A stretch of 34,194 nt of DNA from Muribaculaceae bacterium (lineage in GTDB: Bacteria; Bacteroidota; Bacteroidia; Bacteroidales; Muribaculaceae): contig JAFQAS010000020.1 of the NCBI GenBank assembly GCA_017399915.1, forward strand, positions 1 through 34,194, written 5' to 3'. The notes under the pieces were generated by a model. The model saw nothing but the letters and a program-made list of their open reading frames with translations. It made no database searches and was not told the origin of the DNA. A program made the position numbers and the translations under genes. Shown here piece after piece: positions 31,072-34,194 of this stretch (position 1 is the stretch's first letter; each line of letters opens with the position of its first letter).

Positions 31072-33141
31072 ATGAAACCATTGAACATCATTAAGAATGA
31101 CCCATGGCTTGAGCCTTATGCCGAAGCTATCACCGGTCGATATCAAGATGCAGTAAATAAAGAGCGCGAATTGGTAGGTAAAGACGGTTCGCTTGTTGAT
31201 TTTGCCAATGCTCACAATTATTTTGGCCTTCATCGCACAGCCGATGGTTGGGTGTTTCGCGAATGGGCTCCGAATGCTACAGATATAGTGCTGATAGGTG
31301 ATTTTACCCGTTGGCAAGAAATGGCAAAATATCGCTTGACCCGCAAAGAAAATGGTGTGTGGGAGTTGTTTTTGAAGCACAACGATCTTCACCATGGTGA
31401 TTTATACAAAATGATTGTGTATTGGGAAGGAGGAATGGGAGAGCGTATTCCTGCCTATGCCAACCGTGTGGTGCAAGATGAAGTTTCGCATATATTCTCG
31501 GCGCAAGTGTGGGCACCTGAAGAAACATATCAATGGCAAATAGCTGAGTTTAAGCCTGATGTGTCGCCATTGCTCATCTACGAATGTCATATAGGTATGG
31601 CGCAGGAACGCGAAGGAGTGGGTACATATGTGGAATTCCGCGACCTTGTGCTTCCCCGCATCGCAAAAGATGGCTATAATGCAATTCAGATTATGGCTAT
31701 TCAAGAACACCCTTATTATGGTTCGTTTGGTTACCACGTGTCGAGTTTCTTTGCTCCATCAAGCCGTTTTGGCTCACCCGAAGAGTTGAAATCATTGATT
31801 GATGAGGCTCACCGATTGGGCATTGCGGTTATTATGGATATTGTGCATTCTCATGCAGTGAAAAATGAGGTAGAAGGGCTTGGCCGCCTTGATGGTAGCT
31901 ATAATCAATATTTCTATGGCGATCATCGTCGTGAGCACCCCGCATGGGATTCGCTTTGCTTTGACTATGGCAAAAATGATGTATTGAATTTCTTGTTGTC
32001 GAATTGCAAATATTGGCTTGAGGAATTCAAGTTTGACGGATTCCGTTTCGATGGTGTCACTTCAATGCTATATTATAATCATGGTCTCGGCCAGGCATTC
32101 GGCTCTTATGGCGATTATTATAATGGAGGCCAAGACACAAATGCGATCACATATCTCACTCTTGCCAATAAACTCATACACGAAATCAACCCCAATGCAA
32201 TCACTATTGCCGAGGAGATGAGCGGTATGCCCGGTTTGGCTACAAAAATCAAAGATGGTGGTATGGGATTTGATTATCGCATGGCGATGGGTATACCCGA
32301 CTATTGGATTAAGATGCTCAAAGAAAAGAAAGATGAGGATTGGCATCCAACGTCGATATATTGGGAATTGACCAACCGTCGCGCCGACGAAAAAACAGTG
32401 TCGTATGTAGAAAGTCACGACCAAGCATTGGTAGGGGACAAAACGGTGATTTTCCGCCTCATCGACGATAAGATGTATTGGCACATGACCAAGGGAGATG
32501 ATGATATGACAGTGGGTCGAGGCATCGCGTTGCATAAGATGATACGTCTTGTGACATTGGCATCAATCAATGGCGCATATCTCAACTTTATGGGTAATGA
32601 GTTTGGTCACCCCGAATGGATTGACTTCCCACGCGAAGGTAATGGCTGGTCATATAAATATGCTCGCCGTCAATGGGATTTGGTCGACCGCAAAGAATTG
32701 AAATATCACTATCTCAACGATTTTGACAATGCGATGATTGCATTGGTTAAGAAGGTGAAGAATTTCCAAAAGTTGGCGGTTGAAAAGCTTTGGGAAAAAG
32801 ATGATGACCAAGTATTGGCCTTTAAGCGTGGTGATTATGCATTTGTATTCAACTTTAATCCCTATAAGTCGTTCTCTGATTATGGTATTCTTGCACCAGC
32901 AGGTGAATATTCGGTAGTTTTGTCGAGCGACAATCCCGACTTTGGCGGATATGGAAATGTTGATGAAAAGGTATCGCATCTCACACAATATGATGAGTTG
33001 TATGCTCCTCACGGTGTAGAGTGGTTGAAATTATATCTTCCCGCACGTTCGGCGATAGTGTTGAAGAAAAAACGCACGCGTGCAAAATGTGCGACAACAA
33101 AACCGGCAGCGCCCAAACGCAAATGCGCTAAAAAGAAATAA
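31072..33141 (+). CDS. glgB: 1,4-alpha-glucan (glycogen) branching enzyme, eukaryotic-like GH13_8
   Basis: It forms alpha-1,6 branches in glycogen. The 689 residues contain an N-terminal CBM48-like beta domain (about 55-150, GLHRTADGWVFREWAPNA), then the GH13 barrel with region I DIVHSH, nucleophile Asp327 (GFRFDGVTSM), acid/base Glu381 (AEEMSG) and Asp450 (VESHDQ). The LIYECHIGM and NFMGNEFGHPEW blocks match the eukaryotic-type branching enzymes found in Bacteroidetes. The last approximately 25 residues form an unusual Lys/Arg/Ala/Pro tail with two Cys (KKKRTRAKC...KRKCAKKK), probably disordered. It is transcribed alone; no clear consensus promoter is seen, and a terminator follows. Confidence 0.93.
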   Translation: MKPLNIIKNDPWLEPYAEAITGRYQDAVNKERELVGKDGSLVDFANAHNYFGLHRTADGWVFREWAPNATDIVLIGDFTRWQEMAKYRLTRKENGVWELFLKHNDLHHGDLYKMIVYWEGGMGERIPAYANRVVQDEVSHIFSAQVWAPEETYQWQIAEFKPDVSPLLIYECHIGMAQEREGVGTYVEFRDLVLPRIAKDGYNAIQIMAIQEHPYYGSFGYHVSSFFAPSSRFGSPEELKSLIDEAHRLGIAVIMDIVHSHAVKNEVEGLGRLDGSYNQYFYGDHRREHPAWDSLCFDYGKNDVLNFLLSNCKYWLEEFKFDGFRFDGVTSMLYYNHGLGQAFGSYGDYYNGGQDTNAITYLTLANKLIHEINPNAITIAEEMSGMPGLATKIKDGGMGFDYRMAMGIPDYWIKMLKEKKDEDWHPTSIYWELTNRRADEKTVSYVESHDQALVGDKTVIFRLIDDKMYWHMTKGDDDMTVGRGIALHKMIRLVTLASINGAYLNFMGNEFGHPEWIDFPREGNGWSYKYARRQWDLVDRKELKYHYLNDFDNAMIALVKKVKNFQKLAVEKLWEKDDDQVLAFKRGDYAFVFNFNPYKSFSDYGILAPAGEYSVVLSSDNPDFGGYGNVDEKVSHLTQYDELYAPHGVEWLKLYLPARSAIVLKKKRTRAKCATTKPAAPKRKCAKKK

Positions 33142-33162
33142 TTGCAATATATTATAATGAAA

Positions 33163-33205
33163 AAGAATCTGTGTCGGGATAACCCTTGACGCAGATTCTT
33201 GTTTT
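33163..33205 (+). terminator. Terminator of glgB
   Basis: AAGAATCTGTGTC pairs with GACGCAGATTCTT (one G-T pair) around a 12-nt loop, followed by GTTTT, about 20 nt after the stop. Confidence 0.75.
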
Positions 33206-33275
33206 ATATTCATAACGCATTAAGAATTAAACATCATGCACGATAAATTAAGCATTATGCATTATGAACTATGAA

Positions 33276-33950
33276 TTATTTAAGCAAGTCGGGGCGGAGC
33301 CGGCGAGTGCGTTCAACCGCTTGCTCGTGTTTCCAGTCATCTATACGAGCTTGGTGCCCTGAGAGAAGAATATCGGGCACGCGCCAACCATTGTATTCGG
33401 CCGGGCGAGTATAGACCGGTGGAGCGAGAAGATTGTCTTGGAAAGAATCGCTTAATGCACTTTGTTCGTCGCCGATTGCCCCCGGGATAAGGCGCACTAT
33501 TGCATCAGCAATAATCACAGCCGGAATTTCACCACCTGTGAGCACATAGTCGCCAATGGAGATTTCTTTGGTTATTAGATGTTCACGAATGCGGTAGTCG
33601 ATACCTTTGTAGTGACCGCATAAGATAATGATATTGTCGAGCATCGACAGGTTGTTGGCCATAGGTTGGTTAAACACCTCCCCGTCGGGCGAAGTGAAAA
33701 TCACCTCATCGTAGTCGCGTTGGCTTTTAAGGTGGGCTATTGCGCGATCAATAGGCTCGATTTGCATCACCATACCCGCTTCACCTCCAAATGGGTAGTC
33801 GTCGACCTTACGATGTTTGTTAGTAGAGTAGTCGCGAAGATTGTGGACAACCAATTCGGCAAGTCCCTTATCTTGAGCTCGCTTTAGAATAGAACAGCCA
33901 AAAGGCGATTCAAACATTTCGGGTAATACGGTGAGAATATCTATGCGCAT
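33276..33950 (-). CDS. trmD: tRNA (guanine37-N1)-methyltransferase
   Basis: It methylates G37 next to the anticodon of tRNAs using S-adenosylmethionine, preventing frameshifts. I choose ATG 33950 (224 residues, [20 protein letters not shown]), since the family starts exactly there; an upstream frame start at 33995 adds only unrelated residues. The SPOUT knot motifs [13 protein letters not shown] and [13 protein letters not shown] and the C-terminal [21 protein letters not shown] are intact. The gene is not next to rpsP, rimM or rplS here, as is usual in Bacteroidota. A -7 box TATCTTTG lies at 33982-33989. Confidence 0.96.
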   Translation of the reverse strand: MRIDILTVLPEMFESPFGCSILKRAQDKGLAELVVHNLRDYSTNKHRKVDDYPFGGEAGMVMQIEPIDRAIAHLKSQRDYDEVIFTSPDGEVFNQPMANNLSMLDNIIILCGHYKGIDYRIREHLITKEISIGDYVLTGGEIPAVIIADAIVRLIPGAIGDEQSALSDSFQDNLLAPPVYTRPAEYNGWRVPDILLSGHQARIDDWKHEQAVERTRRLRPDLLK

Positions 33951-33981
33951 AACAATTAAATGACTATTTGAAATAATAGTG

Positions 33982-33989
33982 CAAAGATA
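33982..33989 (-). promoter_or_regulatory. -7 box of trmD
   Basis: TATCTTTG on the minus strand, 31 nt before the ATG at 33950; no good -33 box is seen. Confidence 0.5.
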
Positions 33990-34118
33990 GCACAAATCTT
34001 AATTCTTAATTCATAATTCATAATTAAAAATAGAAAAGGACTCATAGATTCAGTGTTCCATGTCCAGTATCGAACATTATGCTCCTCGATTGTTCAACCC
34101 CGCCGAGTTAATCATGAA

Positions 34119-34194
34119 TTATATGTCGTAAACATTGATGGTGTTTACCAGAGCGGTTTTTACACCAGGAATGTTGTTTGCGCTCTTGATCAGC
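34119..34194 (-). CDS. C-terminal fragment of an unidentified protein (window edge)
   Basis: The minus frame entering from the right edge reads LIKSANNIPGVKTALVNTIN then VYDI and stops at 34119-34121. The wording ANNIPGVK...INVYDI resembles the middle of ribosomal protein L4, but L4 would continue, and Bacteroidales L4 differs there, so I do not assign it. With only 24 residues visible the call is weak. The 34010-34118 stretch before it is AT-rich and shows no gene. Confidence 0.3.
   Translation of the reverse strand, partial: LIKSANNIPGVKTALVNTINVYDI

Noticed and set aside
34050..34194. Assignment of the right-edge frame to rplD
   Set aside because: Only a short phrase matches, the frame stops where L4 should continue, and no ribosomal neighbours are visible.

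Overview
The window looks like a chromosomal segment of a member of the order Bacteroidales (phylum Bacteroidota), possibly Muribaculaceae- or Prevotella-like, though the family cannot be fixed from sequence alone. Supporting signs are the many TTTG-N19-21-TAnnTTTG promoters, the lack of clear Shine-Dalgarno sites, DUF4834 beside psd/pssA, BspA-type leucine-rich repeats, an RHS remnant, type-IX-like C-terminal ends, a eukaryotic-type glycogen branching enzyme, and a NamZ-transporter pair.

Layout. 1-447 is the start of an unrecognised secreted protein that runs off the left edge. 659-3520 (minus) is a five-gene phospholipid operon (psd, pssA, DUF4834, MmcQ/YjbR, DUF2461), followed by tRNA-Asp. 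3991-5949 is a CbbX/SpoVK-like AAA+ ATPase with an unfamiliar N-terminal half and a roughly 500-nt leader full of hairpins. 6573-7607 is asnA. 7822-10390 is an accessory island bounded by two nearly identical 140-bp direct repeats. It holds a BspA-like LRR surface protein and a frameshifted RHS core remnant. 10636-15366 is a two-gene unit for a very large amidase-fold secreted protein with a duplicated propeller-like module and a PD40-type partner. 15601-18617 holds a serpin lipoprotein downstream of the most unusual gene here: one ORF joining an ECF sigma factor, a transmembrane helix, a linker and an outer-membrane beta-barrel. 18758-22673 is a divergent pair, polyprenyl synthase and DNA polymerase I. 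Next come a small acidic lipoprotein and tRNA-Ala. 23536-28164 (plus) is a likely operon of NamZ muramidase, sodium/solute symporter, WYL regulator and membrane acyltransferase. Rubredoxin, a long-chain acyl-CoA ligase, tRNA-Leu, glycogen branching enzyme and trmD follow. A short unidentified C-terminus lies at the right edge.

How the genes work together. The left operon makes phosphatidylethanolamine from CDP-diacylglycerol. NamZ plus symporter suggest release and uptake of MurNAc from peptidoglycan. The large amidase, serpin and LRR protein are cell-envelope or surface proteins. The sigma-barrel fusion, if real, would place an RNA polymerase sigma domain, an inner-membrane anchor and an outer-membrane barrel on one polypeptide, a possible one-protein envelope-sensing switch, with the serpin its nearest candidate target. 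That is the main lead of this window.
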